Of a DNA stretch of 64,000 bases, positions 53,347-61,744 are shown piece by piece. Source of the DNA: AR12 sp036265915 (GTDB lineage Bacteria > Methylomirabilota > Methylomirabilia > Rokubacteriales > CSP1-6); the NCBI GenBank assembly GCA_036265915.1, contig DATAOC010000114.1, positions 1 through 64,000 of the forward strand. Direction: 5' to 3'. The notes under the pieces are model-generated. The model had not been told where the DNA came from and ran no database searches. It saw only the letters and a list, made by a program, of their open reading frames with translations. The stretch's first letter is position 1. Each line of letters starts with the position of its first letter. Made by a program: the position numbers and the translations under genes.

Positions 53347-53652
53347 TCAGGCGGCGCGACGGACGTCCGCGACGACCTCGTGCCACCATTCTTCGCTCGC
53401 CTTCGCCTCGAGGCCCTGCATCTGCTCGCGCGTGTCCCGGAACGCGGGATCGGTGTGCCAGGCCTCCCAGTCCGCGCGTGACTCCCACGTGCCGATGATG
53501 ACGCGGGAGTTGGGACCGTCGAGCGGGATCACGAGCTGCCCGCCGATCCAGCCGCGCTGACGCTTCGCCGACTCGAGCCGCTGCGTCATCGCGGCGTCCC
53601 ACTGCGGCTCACGACCTTCCTTCAGCGTCACGCGCGTCACGATGGTCATCAT
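53347..53652 (-). CDS. Antibiotic-biosynthesis-monooxygenase-like (ABM) protein
   Basis: 101 residues with the ABM dimeric alpha-beta barrel pattern: MTIVTRVTLKEGREPQWDAAM, GQLVIPLDGPNSRVIIGTWES, ADWEAWHTDPAFRD and EEWWHEVV. Family members include anthrone oxygenases, haem-degrading proteins and quinol monooxygenases. ATG 53652 (or the next ATG at 53649) overlaps the stop of the small basic-protein gene as ATGA, so it is translationally coupled to it. The stop lies close to that of the convergent zinc-ribbon gene. The biochemical role is unknown. Confidence 0.7.
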   Translation of the reverse strand: MMTIVTRVTLKEGREPQWDAAMTQRLESAKRQRGWIGGQLVIPLDGPNSRVIIGTWESRADWEAWHTDPAFRDTREQMQGLEAKASEEWWHEVVADVRRAA

Positions 53653-53849
53653 CGGCTGCGCCCGCCCGTCTTGCGCCGACCGCCCGCGCGCGATCCGGAG
53701 CGCGAGGCCGAGCCGGTGCGCCGCCGGCGCCGCGCGCCGCTCTTCGAGCGGCCGTTGTTGTTCGTCGAGGATCGACCCGTGCTGCTGGACCGCGTCGAGC
53801 GCTTGCCACGGGTCTGCTTGCCGCCTCTGCTTCCCGAGCGCTTGGCCAT
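53649..53849 (-). CDS. Small arginine/serine/glycine-rich basic protein
   Basis: 66 residues with 18 Arg and 5 Lys, no Asp or Glu, and almost only Ser, Gly, Thr, Ala and Asn otherwise, including a five-arginine run. It begins MAKRSGSRGGKQTRG. It has a strong GGAGGT ribosome site eight bases before the ATG and its stop overlaps the next gene's start as ATGA, so it is expressed rather than a chance open frame. The composition suggests a nucleoid- or RNA-binding tail protein, or a DNA-compaction protein. There is no family I can name. A large hairpin lies upstream and separates it from the amidase gene. Confidence 0.72.
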   Translation of the reverse strand: MAKRSGSRGGKQTRGKRSTRSSSTGRSSTNNNGRSKSGARRRRRTGSASRSGSRAGGRRKTGGRSR

Positions 53850-53911
53850 GACAGGTACCTCCGCGCGGGTGCGGCTGCAATTTCAGCGCCTGCGAGTGCA
53901 TGCAACCGCCA

Positions 53912-53944
53912 CGCGCGGCACGGAGCGTTGCGCCGTGCCGCGCG
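53912..53944. terminator. Twelve-base-pair hairpin after the amidase gene
   Basis: CGCGCGGCACGG (53912-53923) and CCGTGCCGCGCG (53933-53944) form a 12-base-pair stem with a nine-base loop AGCGTTGCG. It sits 35 bases beyond the amidase stop and upstream of the small basic-protein gene on the minus strand. No T-tract is present. Confidence 0.55.
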
Positions 53945-53978
53945 CAGGGATCAGGCCGACACGCCGGCCGTCAGCGCA

Positions 53979-55388
53979 TCAGAGGCGCCAGCGCGCGGGA
54001 TCCGGTCGGCGTGTGTGCCAGTCGGTGGCGCGCTCGTACGCGCGCGCCAGGCGAAGCGCGGTCGCGTCGTCGAAGGCGCGGCCCACGATCTGGATGGACA
54101 CGGGCAGTCCAGCCCGTGTGAAGCCGCACGGCACGACGACGGCCGGCAGCCCGAGCAGGTTCCACGGCGCCGTGTAGCGCATGGCCGGCGTCGCCAGGCC
54201 CTTCATCGGGAACTCGTCGAAGCGCAGCGCCGGCGCGGCCTGGCCGGGGAACACCAGCAGGTCGACGCGCCCGAACAGCGTCTCCACCTCGCGGCGGAAG
54301 CGCTCGCGCAGGCGCTGAGCCCGCAGATAATCGGCGGCCGTGAACAGCGCGCCCATGTACAGGCGCGGACGCAGGCTCTCCCGAAAACCCTCGGGACGCG
54401 TGCGCAGATGCTCCTTGTGGTACTCGAACGTCTCGGCGAGGAACGGTGCCCACGCCGCCATCGACACGTCGAGCGACGGCGCGTCGACATCCTCGAGGCT
54501 GGCGCCGTCGGCGCGCAGCACGTCGAACGCCTGTCGTGCCGCGCTGGCCACCTCCGGGTCGAGGCCCGACCACTCGACGTAGAAGCGCCGCAGCACGCCG
54601 AGCCGCAACCCCCGCGCGCCGCCCTCCAGCGCGCCGAGATAGTCCTGGGTCACGGCGCCGCGCGTCGACGTGTCCTCGGGATCGCGTCCCGCGATGGCCT
54701 GCAGCAGCGCCGCGCTGTCCCACACACCGCGGGTCATCGGCCCTACGTGATCGAGCGACCACGACATGGCGAGCACACCGCGGCGGCTGACGAGACCATA
54801 GGTCGGCTTGTGACCGACGAGGCCGCACATGGAGGCGGGGCCGCGGATCGAGCCGCCGGTGTCGGAGCCGAGGGCGCCGGCGCAGAGGCCGGCGGCCGCC
54901 GCCACCGCCGACCCGGACGACGAGCCCGCCGGCGCGCGGCTCACGTCCCACGGGTTGCGTCCGGTCGGAAACGGTCCCTCGGTCGCGGGACGGCCGAACG
55001 CCCACTCGTGCATGGCCACCTTGCCGAGGATGACGGCGCCCGCGTCGTGCAGGCGCTCGGTGACGAAGGCGTCCCGGGAAGGCACGTGATCGGCCATGAG
55101 CTGCGAGCCGCTGGTCATCCGCACGCCGGCGACGGCGATGAGATCCTTCAGCGCGATCGGGACCCCGTGCAGCGGCCCCCGCCGGCGGCCGCGCTCCATC
55201 TCCGCGTCGGCCGCCTTCGCGCGCGCCAGCGCCTGGTCGGTCATCACGGTGATGTAGGACTGCAGCACCCGGTCATGCTGCGCGATCCGTGCGAGATAGC
55301 CCTCGGTGGCCTCGACGGACGTCAGATCCCGCCGGCCGATGGCCTCGCTCACGGTGCGCAGGTCGAGGTCGCCCACGCTCAGCGCCAT
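53979..55388 (-). CDS. Amidase-signature family hydrolase
   Basis: 469 residues of the amidase-signature family with a complete Ser-cisSer-Lys triad: lysine in GVPIALKDLIA, the cis-serine in SSGSAVAAAAG and the nucleophile in GSDTGGSIRGPASMCGLVGHKPTYG. It hydrolyses an amide such as a carbamoyl, aryl or glutaminyl amide; substrate is unknown. GGAGGA sits just before ATG 55388. A 55-residue GatC/AtzG-like gene overlaps its start upstream, a common arrangement for amidases of the AtzE type. The hairpin at 53912-53944 ends the unit. It is divergent from the CoxL-like/M20 operon. Confidence 0.9.
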   Translation of the reverse strand: MALSVGDLDLRTVSEAIGRRDLTSVEATEGYLARIAQHDRVLQSYITVMTDQALARAKAADAEMERGRRRGPLHGVPIALKDLIAVAGVRMTSGSQLMADHVPSRDAFVTERLHDAGAVILGKVAMHEWAFGRPATEGPFPTGRNPWDVSRAPAGSSSGSAVAAAAGLCAGALGSDTGGSIRGPASMCGLVGHKPTYGLVSRRGVLAMSWSLDHVGPMTRGVWDSAALLQAIAGRDPEDTSTRGAVTQDYLGALEGGARGLRLGVLRRFYVEWSGLDPEVASAARQAFDVLRADGASLEDVDAPSLDVSMAAWAPFLAETFEYHKEHLRTRPEGFRESLRPRLYMGALFTAADYLRAQRLRERFRREVETLFGRVDLLVFPGQAAPALRFDEFPMKGLATPAMRYTAPWNLLGLPAVVVPCGFTRAGLPVSIQIVGRAFDDATALRLARAYERATDWHTRRPDPARWRL

Positions 55389-55546
55389 GGCTCGTCCTCC
55401 AGGGCAGGCACGGTCGCGCGCAGGCGGTCGCGCTGCGGGAGCCACTCGAGCCACATCTCGTAGAGCAGGTCGGCGTCCCGCTCGCTCAGCGAGAGCGCGG
55501 CGGCGCGGACCTCGGCATCGAACTGGGTGCGACGCTCGTCGGCCAT
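55379..55546 (-). CDS. Short GatC/AtzG-like partner of the amidase
   Basis: 55 residues, acidic and helical: it begins MADERRTQFDAEVRAAAL and continues through LSLSERDADLLYEMWLEW to a C-terminal ALEDEPWR. The helical, N-terminal-GatC-like style, the position directly before an amidase gene and the ten-base overlap with it match the AtzG/DUF4089 partners that complete the active complex of AtzE-type amidases. The family assignment is moderate because the protein is short. A strong GGAGGAG site lies eight bases before the ATG. TAAGAT (55568-55573) is a possible -10 box. Confidence 0.6.
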   Translation of the reverse strand: MADERRTQFDAEVRAAALSLSERDADLLYEMWLEWLPQRDRLRATVPALEDEPWR

Positions 55547-55572
55547 CGGTCGTCTCCTCCGGCGCGCATCTT

Positions 55573-55614
55573 ACTCCTGTGGCGTGCGCGGCGGACTCCT
55601 GTGGCGTGCGCGGC
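55573..55614. repeat. Perfect 20-base direct repeat, period 22
   Basis: ACTCCTGTGGCGTGCGCGGC occurs at 55573-55592 and again at 55595-55614, separated by GG. The centres are 22 bases apart, about two helical turns. They lie in the divergent spacer between the amidase partner gene and the CoxL-like gene, over the -35 position of the minus-strand promoter. Confidence 0.75.
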
Positions 55615-55637
55615 CGCGACGCGGGCACGCCGCTCGC

Positions 55638-55667
55638 TTGCGTTGAGCGCGGCGGGATGTCTATGCT
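55638..55667 (+). promoter_or_regulatory. Candidate promoter of the CoxL-like/M20 operon
   Basis: TTGCGT (55638-55643) and TATGCT (55662-55667) with an 18-base spacer. The same TTGCGN-N18-TATGCT arrangement precedes the phosphomutase gene (62768-62797). An AAAGGA site lies between it and the ATG at 55696. Confidence 0.5.
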
Positions 55668-55695
55668 CCGGCAACTCCCACGAAAGGACGAATCG

Positions 55696-58026
55696 ATGGC
55701 CACCGCCACTCCGCGGCTCATGGGCGCCGAAGTGAAGCGCAAGGAAGATCCCCGGCTGGTGACCGGCACGTCCGCCTACGTCGGCGACCTGTCGGTTCCC
55801 GGCATGCACTACGTCGCGTTCGTGCGCAGTCCGCACGCGCACGCGACCGTGGGTGCCATCGACGTGTCGCGCGCGTCGGCGCGGCCGGGCGTTCTTCGCG
55901 TGGTGACGGGCGCCGACATCAAGGCGCACTGCCAGCCGATTCCGCTCGGCGGTCCGAGCGCCGAGGGGGGCGGTGGCGCGGCGGCGGCGGGGGAGGGTCG
56001 CAAACACTATCCGCTCTCCATCGGGACCGTCCGCTACGTCGGCGAGCCGGTGGCGGCGGTGATCGCGACCTCCGAGGCGGCCGCCGTCGATGGCGCGGCC
56101 GAGGTGGCCGTCGACTGGCGCCCGCTGCCCGCCGTCGGCGATCAGCTGAGCGCCATGCGGGACGGCGCCCCGCAGCTGCACGGCGACGCGGCCAGGAACG
56201 TCGAGCACGAGACGAACATCAAGGTGGGCGAGCCGGACGCCGCGTTCGCGCGCGCGAACAAGGTCGTCAAGCAGCGCATGGTGAGCCAGCGCCTCTGCGG
56301 GGTCCCGATGGAGCCGCGCGCGGCACTGGCGACGCCCGATCCGCTGCTGGGCGGCGTGACGCTCTGGTCGACCCACCAGGCGCCGCACAACCTGCGCAAC
56401 GACATCGCGACGCTGCTCGAGGTGGAGCAGAGCCAGGTGCGCGTCATCGCGCCCGAGGTCGGCGGCGGCTTCGGCGTGAAGTTCGGCATCTATCCCGAGG
56501 ACGCCACGCTGGCCGTCATCGCGCGGCGCTATCGGGTGCCGGTGCGGTGGACGGAGACGCGCATCGAGCACATGACCTCCACCACGCACGGTCGCGCGCA
56601 GATCACGGACCTCGAGGCAGCCGTGGACGCGGACGGCACCATCACGGCGCTGCGCATGCACGTGATCGCCGACATCGGCGCCTATCCGATCTTCACGTTC
56701 ATCCCGGACCTCACGCTGCTGATGGGCGTCGGCGTGTACAAGGTCACCAACGTGGATCTCAAATCCACGTGCGTCTTCACCAACTCCACGCCGGTGGCCG
56801 CGTACCGGGGCGCCGGCCGTCCCGAGGCGGCGTACTACCTCGAGCGGCTGGTCGACGTGATCGCGCACGAGCTCGGCAAGCCGCCCGAGGAGATCCGGCG
56901 CCGGAATTTCATTCCGCCGAGCGCGTTTCCGTACACGACGCCGACCGGGCAGAAGTACGACAGCGGTGAGTACAACCGCGCGCTCAGCAAGGCGCTGGAC
57001 ATCGCGCACTACGAGAAGCTCCGCAGCGAGCAGAAGGAACGGCTGGCGCGCAACGACCGGCGGCTGCTGGGCATCGGCATGGCGGTGTACGTGGAGATGT
57101 GCGGGTTCGGACCGTTCGAGAGCGCGGTGGTGCGCGTGGAGCCTGGCGGCGGCGTCACCGCGTTCACCGGAACCTCCGCGCACGGCCAGGGGCACGAGAC
57201 GACGTTCGCGCAGATCATCTCCGACCACCTCGGCGTGCCGTTCGACAAGATCGCCGTCCGTCACGGCGACACGCTCAACACGCCGATGGGCAATGGCACC
57301 GGCGGCAGCCGCAGTCTCGCCGTCGGCGGCTCGGCCATCCTCGGCGCCACGCTGAAGGTTCAGCAGAAGGCGCGGCGGCTGGCCGCTCACATGCTGGAGG
57401 CGGCGCCGGACGACGTGGTCTTCGAGGCCGGCCGCTACCAGGTGAAGGGCTCCCCGGCCAAGGCGCTCACGATCGCGCAGATCGCGCCCAAGGCGTATGG
57501 CGAGGGCCTGCCCGACGGCGTGGAGTCGGGGCTGGAGGCAACCGACTTCTTCCGGCCGCCCCAGCTCGTGTATCCCTTCGGCGCGCACGTCGCGGTGGTC
57601 GAGATCGACCGCGACACCGGGCACACGCGTGTGCGAGATTTCGTGTCCGTCGACGACTGCGGTGTCCGCATCAGCCCGCTCCTGGTGGCCGGGCAGGTGC
57701 ACGGCGGCCTCGCGCAGGGCATCGCGCAGGCCCTGATGGAAGAAGTCGTCTACGGGCCGGACGGCCAGCTCATCACGGGCTCGCTCATGGATTACGCCGT
57801 CCCGCACGCCGAGGACTTGCCGCTGTTCACGACCGATCAGACGGTCACACCCACCCCGTTCAATCCGATGGGCGCCAAGGGAATCGGCGAGGCGGCCACC
57901 ATCGGCTCGACGCCGGCCGTCGTGAACGCCGTCGTCGACGCGCTCAAGCCGTTCGGCGTGCGCCATCTCGACATGCCGCTCAAGGCCGAGCGCGTCTGGC
58001 AGGCGCTGCAGCAGGGCAAGAAGTGA
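55696..58026 (+). CDS. Molybdenum hydroxylase large subunit (CoxL/xanthine dehydrogenase family)
   Basis: 776 residues. N-terminal: RKEDPRLVTGTSAYVGDL and the Ald_Xan_dh_C blocks. The active-site loop reads AYRGAGRPEAAYYLERL, i.e. the AYRGAGR form typical of form-II CoxL-like enzymes, not the AYRCSFR of true CO dehydrogenase. Cofactor-binding features are VGGGFGVKFGIYPED, GTSAHGQGHETTFAQI and the catalytic glutamate in GIGEAATIGS. It hydroxylates an aldehyde or heterocycle with water. The usual FAD and [2Fe-2S] subunit genes are not adjacent. Its stop and the M20 start overlap as TGATG, so the two are coupled. Substrate unknown. Confidence 0.9.
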   Translation: MATATPRLMGAEVKRKEDPRLVTGTSAYVGDLSVPGMHYVAFVRSPHAHATVGAIDVSRASARPGVLRVVTGADIKAHCQPIPLGGPSAEGGGGAAAAGEGRKHYPLSIGTVRYVGEPVAAVIATSEAAAVDGAAEVAVDWRPLPAVGDQLSAMRDGAPQLHGDAARNVEHETNIKVGEPDAAFARANKVVKQRMVSQRLCGVPMEPRAALATPDPLLGGVTLWSTHQAPHNLRNDIATLLEVEQSQVRVIAPEVGGGFGVKFGIYPEDATLAVIARRYRVPVRWTETRIEHMTSTTHGRAQITDLEAAVDADGTITALRMHVIADIGAYPIFTFIPDLTLLMGVGVYKVTNVDLKSTCVFTNSTPVAAYRGAGRPEAAYYLERLVDVIAHELGKPPEEIRRRNFIPPSAFPYTTPTGQKYDSGEYNRALSKALDIAHYEKLRSEQKERLARNDRRLLGIGMAVYVEMCGFGPFESAVVRVEPGGGVTAFTGTSAHGQGHETTFAQIISDHLGVPFDKIAVRHGDTLNTPMGNGTGGSRSLAVGGSAILGATLKVQQKARRLAAHMLEAAPDDVVFEAGRYQVKGSPAKALTIAQIAPKAYGEGLPDGVESGLEATDFFRPPQLVYPFGAHVAVVEIDRDTGHTRVRDFVSVDDCGVRISPLLVAGQVHGGLAQGIAQALMEEVVYGPDGQLITGSLMDYAVPHAEDLPLFTTDQTVTPTPFNPMGAKGIGEAATIGSTPAVVNAVVDALKPFGVRHLDMPLKAERVWQALQQGKK

Positions 58027-59426
58027 TGGACGCCCAGGCCGCGCAGGCCTTCGTGCAGCGCGCGTGGGATGCCGATATTCTCCCCACGCTCACCGAATAC
58101 GTGAAGATCCCGGCCAAGTCGCCGCACTTCGACCCCGACTGGCGGGCGCACGGTCATCTCGATCGCGCGGTGGCGCTGATCGAGCAGTGGTGCCGGGCCC
58201 GGGCGATCGCCGGACTGCGCGTCGAGGTGGTGCGCCTCGGTGACCGCACGCCGCTGATCTTCATGGAGGTGCCCGGCCGCGGCGACACGGTGATGCTCTA
58301 CGGCCATCTCGACAAGCAGCCCGAGATGGTCGGCTGGGCGGAGGGCCTCGGGCCGTGGACGCCGGCGCGGCGCGGCGACAAGCTGTTCGGCCGGGGCGCG
58401 GCCGACGACGGCTACGCGGCGTTCGCCGCGCTGACCGCGATCGAGACGCTGCAGCGCCAGAACCTGCCGCACGCGCGGTGCGTCGTGCTGATCGAGGCGT
58501 GCGAGGAGAGTGGCTCGTTCGACCTGCCCGCGTACGTCGAGGCGCTCGCCCCGCGCATCGGCACGCCGTCGCTCATCGTGTGCCTGGACTCCGGCTGCGC
58601 CGACTACGAGCACCTGTGGTGCACCACCTCGCTGCGCGGGATCGTCAACGGCGTGCTGACGGTCGAGGTGTTGACGGAAGGCATCCACTCGGGCGCCAGC
58701 GGCATCGTGCCCTCGTCGTTCCGCATCCTGCGCTCGCTGCTGTCACGCATCGAGGACGAGCGGACCGGCGAGATCCGCCTGCGCGACCTGCACGTCGACA
58801 TTCCGGGCGAGCGGCTGGAGCAGGCGCGCGCGGTGGCGCAGGTGACCGGCAAGAAGGCCGCCGAGATCTATCCCCTCGTGCCCGGCATGCGGCTGGCGCA
58901 CGAGGACGCGCTCGAGCGCGTGCTCGCGGGCACCTGGCGGCCGGCCCTGTCGATCACCGGCGCCGGTGGCATGCCGGCCCCCGCGGACGGCGGCAACGTG
59001 CTGCGCCCGCAGACCGTCGCCAAGCTCTCGCTGCGGCTGCCGCCGACGGTGAAATCGGCACACGCCGCGCAGCGGGTGAAGCAGACGCTCGAATCCGACC
59101 CGCCGTACGGTGCCCGCGTGCGGTTCGAGGTCGAGGCGCCGGGTGACGGCTGGGACGCGCCGGCCACCGAGCGCTGGCTGCTGGACGCCATGCACCAGGG
59201 ATCGCAGACGTATTTCGGCGCGCCGGCGATGTTCCAGGGAACCGGTGGCTCGATCCCGTTCATGGCGATGCTCGGCGAGCGGTTTCCCCGCGCGCAGTTC
59301 ATGATCACCGGCGTCCTCGGCCCGGGCTCGAACGCGCACGGTCCGAACGAGTTCCTCCACGTGCCGACCGGTGTGCGGGTGACCGCGTGCGTCGCCCACG
59401 TGCTGCAAGCGCACGCGCGCCGCTGA
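58026..59426 (+). CDS. M20-family metallopeptidase
   Basis: 466 residues of the M20 peptidase/deacylase family. The metal site is shown by YGHLDKQPE (H-x-D), FGRGAADDGYAAFAALTAI (D) and LIEACEESGSFDLPAY (catalytic and bridging glutamates), with a late His in GSNAHGPNEFLHVP. The dimerisation domain is between. Members cleave dipeptides, N-acyl or N-carbamoyl amino acids. The coupling to a CoxL-like enzyme and the nearby amidase suggest work on a nitrogen compound, which is inference. The ATG overlaps the preceding TGA as TGATG. Its stop and that of the convergent BON gene abut as TGATCA. Confidence 0.92.
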   Translation: MDAQAAQAFVQRAWDADILPTLTEYVKIPAKSPHFDPDWRAHGHLDRAVALIEQWCRARAIAGLRVEVVRLGDRTPLIFMEVPGRGDTVMLYGHLDKQPEMVGWAEGLGPWTPARRGDKLFGRGAADDGYAAFAALTAIETLQRQNLPHARCVVLIEACEESGSFDLPAYVEALAPRIGTPSLIVCLDSGCADYEHLWCTTSLRGIVNGVLTVEVLTEGIHSGASGIVPSSFRILRSLLSRIEDERTGEIRLRDLHVDIPGERLEQARAVAQVTGKKAAEIYPLVPGMRLAHEDALERVLAGTWRPALSITGAGGMPAPADGGNVLRPQTVAKLSLRLPPTVKSAHAAQRVKQTLESDPPYGARVRFEVEAPGDGWDAPATERWLLDAMHQGSQTYFGAPAMFQGTGGSIPFMAMLGERFPRAQFMITGVLGPGSNAHGPNEFLHVPTGVRVTACVAHVLQAHARR

Positions 59427-59825
59427 TCAGGCGGAGCGCCGCTCGCTCGTTCGCAGGCGGTTGAAGACGTCGCGGACGCCCGGGACGTTCGCCGCGATGT
59501 CCTCGGCGAGGCGCCGGGCGCGGCGGTCGCTCACCCGGCCCTCCAGGACCACGTCGGCGTCGCGCACCTGCACGACGATCTCGCGCGCGTCGATGCGCGC
59601 GTCGTCGGCGAGCCACTGGCAGACGTCCTCCTGGATCCGGTCGTCCGACCGGCGGTAATCGCGCGGGCCGCGGCCCACGTGGGGACCCGGTCTCAGCGTG
59701 AGGTCGCCGCCGGGACCCGGGCCGATCTGGAAGCCGAGATCGCGGCCGGGGTGGCGCGTGCGGCGCTCGCGCTCCCGCTCGCGGTATCGCTCGTTTCCGT
59801 AGTAGCGGCGCTCGATGGGCTCCAT
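59427..59825 (-). CDS. BON-domain protein
   Basis: 132 residues. An Arg/Glu/Tyr-rich N-terminus (RYYGNERYRERERERRTRH) and a Gly/Pro linker precede one BON domain: DRIQEDVCQWLADDARIDAREI, VVLEGRVSDRRARRLAEDIA, VPGVRDVFNRL. BON domains bind membranes or peptidoglycan in stress-related proteins. No signal peptide is seen, so a cytoplasmic or nucleoid location is possible. The start has no Shine-Dalgarno; CATGAT (59835-59840) lies nine bases upstream. It is divergent from the transketolase gene across 68 bases. Confidence 0.82.
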   Translation of the reverse strand: MEPIERRYYGNERYRERERERRTRHPGRDLGFQIGPGPGGDLTLRPGPHVGRGPRDYRRSDDRIQEDVCQWLADDARIDAREIVVQVRDADVVLEGRVSDRRARRLAEDIAANVPGVRDVFNRLRTSERRSA

Positions 59826-59893
59826 GCCATCCGAATCATGCAGCGCAAGTGCCAGCGAGTGCGTGGCGGTTGCATTGCACCCCCATAATGGTC

Positions 59894-61744
59894 ATGGCTA
59901 TCAGCAGTCCGACCGACGCCCGCCTTCTCGCGCTCGACGACGTCGCCACGCAGCTCCGCATCGACAGCGTCCGCGCCACGACGGCCGCCGGGAGCGGCCA
60001 TCCGACCTCGTGCGCCTCGGCCGCAGATCTGGTGGCGGCCGTGTTCTTCGACGCCATGCGGATCGACCCGGACTTTCCGCGCGCGCCGACCTCAGATCGC
60101 TTCGTGCTGAGCAAGGGCCACGCCGCGCCGCTGCTGTACGCGGCGTGGACGGCGGTGGGCCTGGTGGACCGCAATGAGCTCACGCAGCTGCGGCAGATGG
60201 ACAGCGACCTCGAGGGACATCCCACACCGCGGCTGCCGTTCGTCGACGTCGCGACCGGCTCGCTCGGCCAGGGCCTCGGGGTCGGGCTCGGTCTGGCCCT
60301 CGGCGCGCGGTTTGCCGGCACCGATGCGCGGACATTCGTGCTCATGGGTGACGGCGAGATCGCGGAGGGATCGGTGTGGGAGGCGGTGCAGCTCGCGGCC
60401 CGCGACCGCGTCGACACGCTGGTCGGCATCGTCGACGTCAACGGCCTTGGCCAGTCGGGACCGACCATGCTGGACCACGACATGCGCGCGTATCAGCGCC
60501 GCTTCGCGGGCTTCGGCTGGCGCGTGCAGGTCATCGACGGCCACGACATGCGGCAGATCACCACCGCCCTGCGGCGGGCGATGCGCGGACGCGGCGCGCC
60601 CAGCATGATCGTGGCGCGCACGGTGAAGGGCAAGGGGCTCACCGGCGTGGAGGGCCTCGAGGGATGGCACGGCAAGCCGCTGCCCGCCGACATGGCCGAG
60701 CGGGTGGTGGCCGAGCTCGAGCAGCGCAAGCATCATCTGCCGGCGCCGCCGATCCGCAGGCCGCGCCGCCGGCCGCCGGGGAAGCCGGCCGTCGGGACCG
60801 TCAGCGGCACTCCACCCGGCGGGGAGATCGCCACCCGCGAGGCCTACGGCGACGCGCTCGTCCGCCTGGGCGCTGCCGATCCGCGGGTGGTCGCCCTCGA
60901 CGGCGACGTGAAGAACTCCACGTTCGCCGAGCGCTTCAAGCAGAAGTTCCCCGAGCGCTTCGTCGAGTGCTTCATCGCGGAGCAGAACATGGTCAGCGTC
61001 GCCGCCGGCCTCGCCGCCCAGGGCTTCGTGCCCTTCGCGTCGTCGTTCGCGTGCTTCCTGGAGCGCGCCGCCGACCAGATCCGGATGGCCGGCATCTCGC
61101 GAGCGAACGTGAAGCTGTGCGGCTCGCACGCCGGCGTGTCGATCGGCGAGGACGGCCCGTCGCAGATGGCGCTCGAGGACCTCGCGTTGTTCCGCGCGAT
61201 CCCGGAGGCGGTCGTGTTCTATCCGGGCGACGGCGCGGCCACCGATGCCGCCGTGCAGCTCGCCGCGCAGCGGAGCGGCGTCGTCTACATCCGGACCACG
61301 CGCGGCAAGACGGCGGCGCTGTACCGCGACGACACCGCCTTCACCGTGGGCGGTCTGAAAGTGCTGCGGCGCAGTGACGCCGATCGTGTAGCGATCGTCG
61401 CCGCTGGTATCACGCTGCACGAAGCGCTTGCGGCGCACGACGAGCTGGCGACGGCCGGCATCGCCGTGCGCGTCATCGACCTCTACTGTGTCAAGCCGAT
61501 CGACGCCGCTGCCCTGCTGGAGGCCGGCCGCGCCTGCGCCCACGGCTTGCTCACCGTCGAGGACCACTATGCCGAGGGCGGCATCGGCGCGGCCGTGCTG
61601 GAGGCGGTCGGCGAGAGCGGGATCGCGGTGCACCGGCTCGCCGTCCGCGAGATCCCGCGCAGCGGCCCGCCGAAGAAGCTGCTCGAGCGGTACGGCATCG
61701 GACGGGCGGCGATCGTCGCGAAGGTGCGCGAGCTCGTCGACTGA
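59894..61744 (+). CDS. tkt: Transketolase
   Basis: 616 residues, like the compact transketolases of the animal/archaeal type. N-terminal ThDP domain: TTAAGSGHPTSCASAADLV, GSLGQGLGVGLGLALG, the GDG...N motif MGDGEIAEGSVWEA...VDVNGLGQSG. Pyrimidine domain: REAYGDALVRLGAADPRVVALDGDVKNS, FIAEQNMVSVAAGLAAQG and SHAGVSIGEDGPSQMALED. It moves a two-carbon ketol group between sugar phosphates. Full length in one chain, with a linker around 285-310 (RRPRRRPPG). An in-frame ATG at 59888 is a close alternative start. No Shine-Dalgarno; a CATAAT at 59884-59889 is nearby. Confidence 0.93.
   Translation: MAISSPTDARLLALDDVATQLRIDSVRATTAAGSGHPTSCASAADLVAAVFFDAMRIDPDFPRAPTSDRFVLSKGHAAPLLYAAWTAVGLVDRNELTQLRQMDSDLEGHPTPRLPFVDVATGSLGQGLGVGLGLALGARFAGTDARTFVLMGDGEIAEGSVWEAVQLAARDRVDTLVGIVDVNGLGQSGPTMLDHDMRAYQRRFAGFGWRVQVIDGHDMRQITTALRRAMRGRGAPSMIVARTVKGKGLTGVEGLEGWHGKPLPADMAERVVAELEQRKHHLPAPPIRRPRRRPPGKPAVGTVSGTPPGGEIATREAYGDALVRLGAADPRVVALDGDVKNSTFAERFKQKFPERFVECFIAEQNMVSVAAGLAAQGFVPFASSFACFLERAADQIRMAGISRANVKLCGSHAGVSIGEDGPSQMALEDLALFRAIPEAVVFYPGDGAATDAAVQLAAQRSGVVYIRTTRGKTAALYRDDTAFTVGGLKVLRRSDADRVAIVAAGITLHEALAAHDELATAGIAVRVIDLYCVKPIDAAALLEAGRACAHGLLTVEDHYAEGGIGAAVLEAVGESGIAVHRLAVREIPRSGPPKKLLERYGIGRAAIVAKVRELVD

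Noticed and set aside
55486..57966. An 826-codon minus-strand open frame under the CoxL-like gene
   Set aside because: Antisense shadow; the real short gene in its first part (55379-55546) uses another frame with a clear ribosome site.
55696..58026. Calling the CoxL-like protein a carbon monoxide dehydrogenase
   Set aside because: The loop is AYRGAGR and not the AYRCSFR of true CO dehydrogenase, and the other two subunits are absent.
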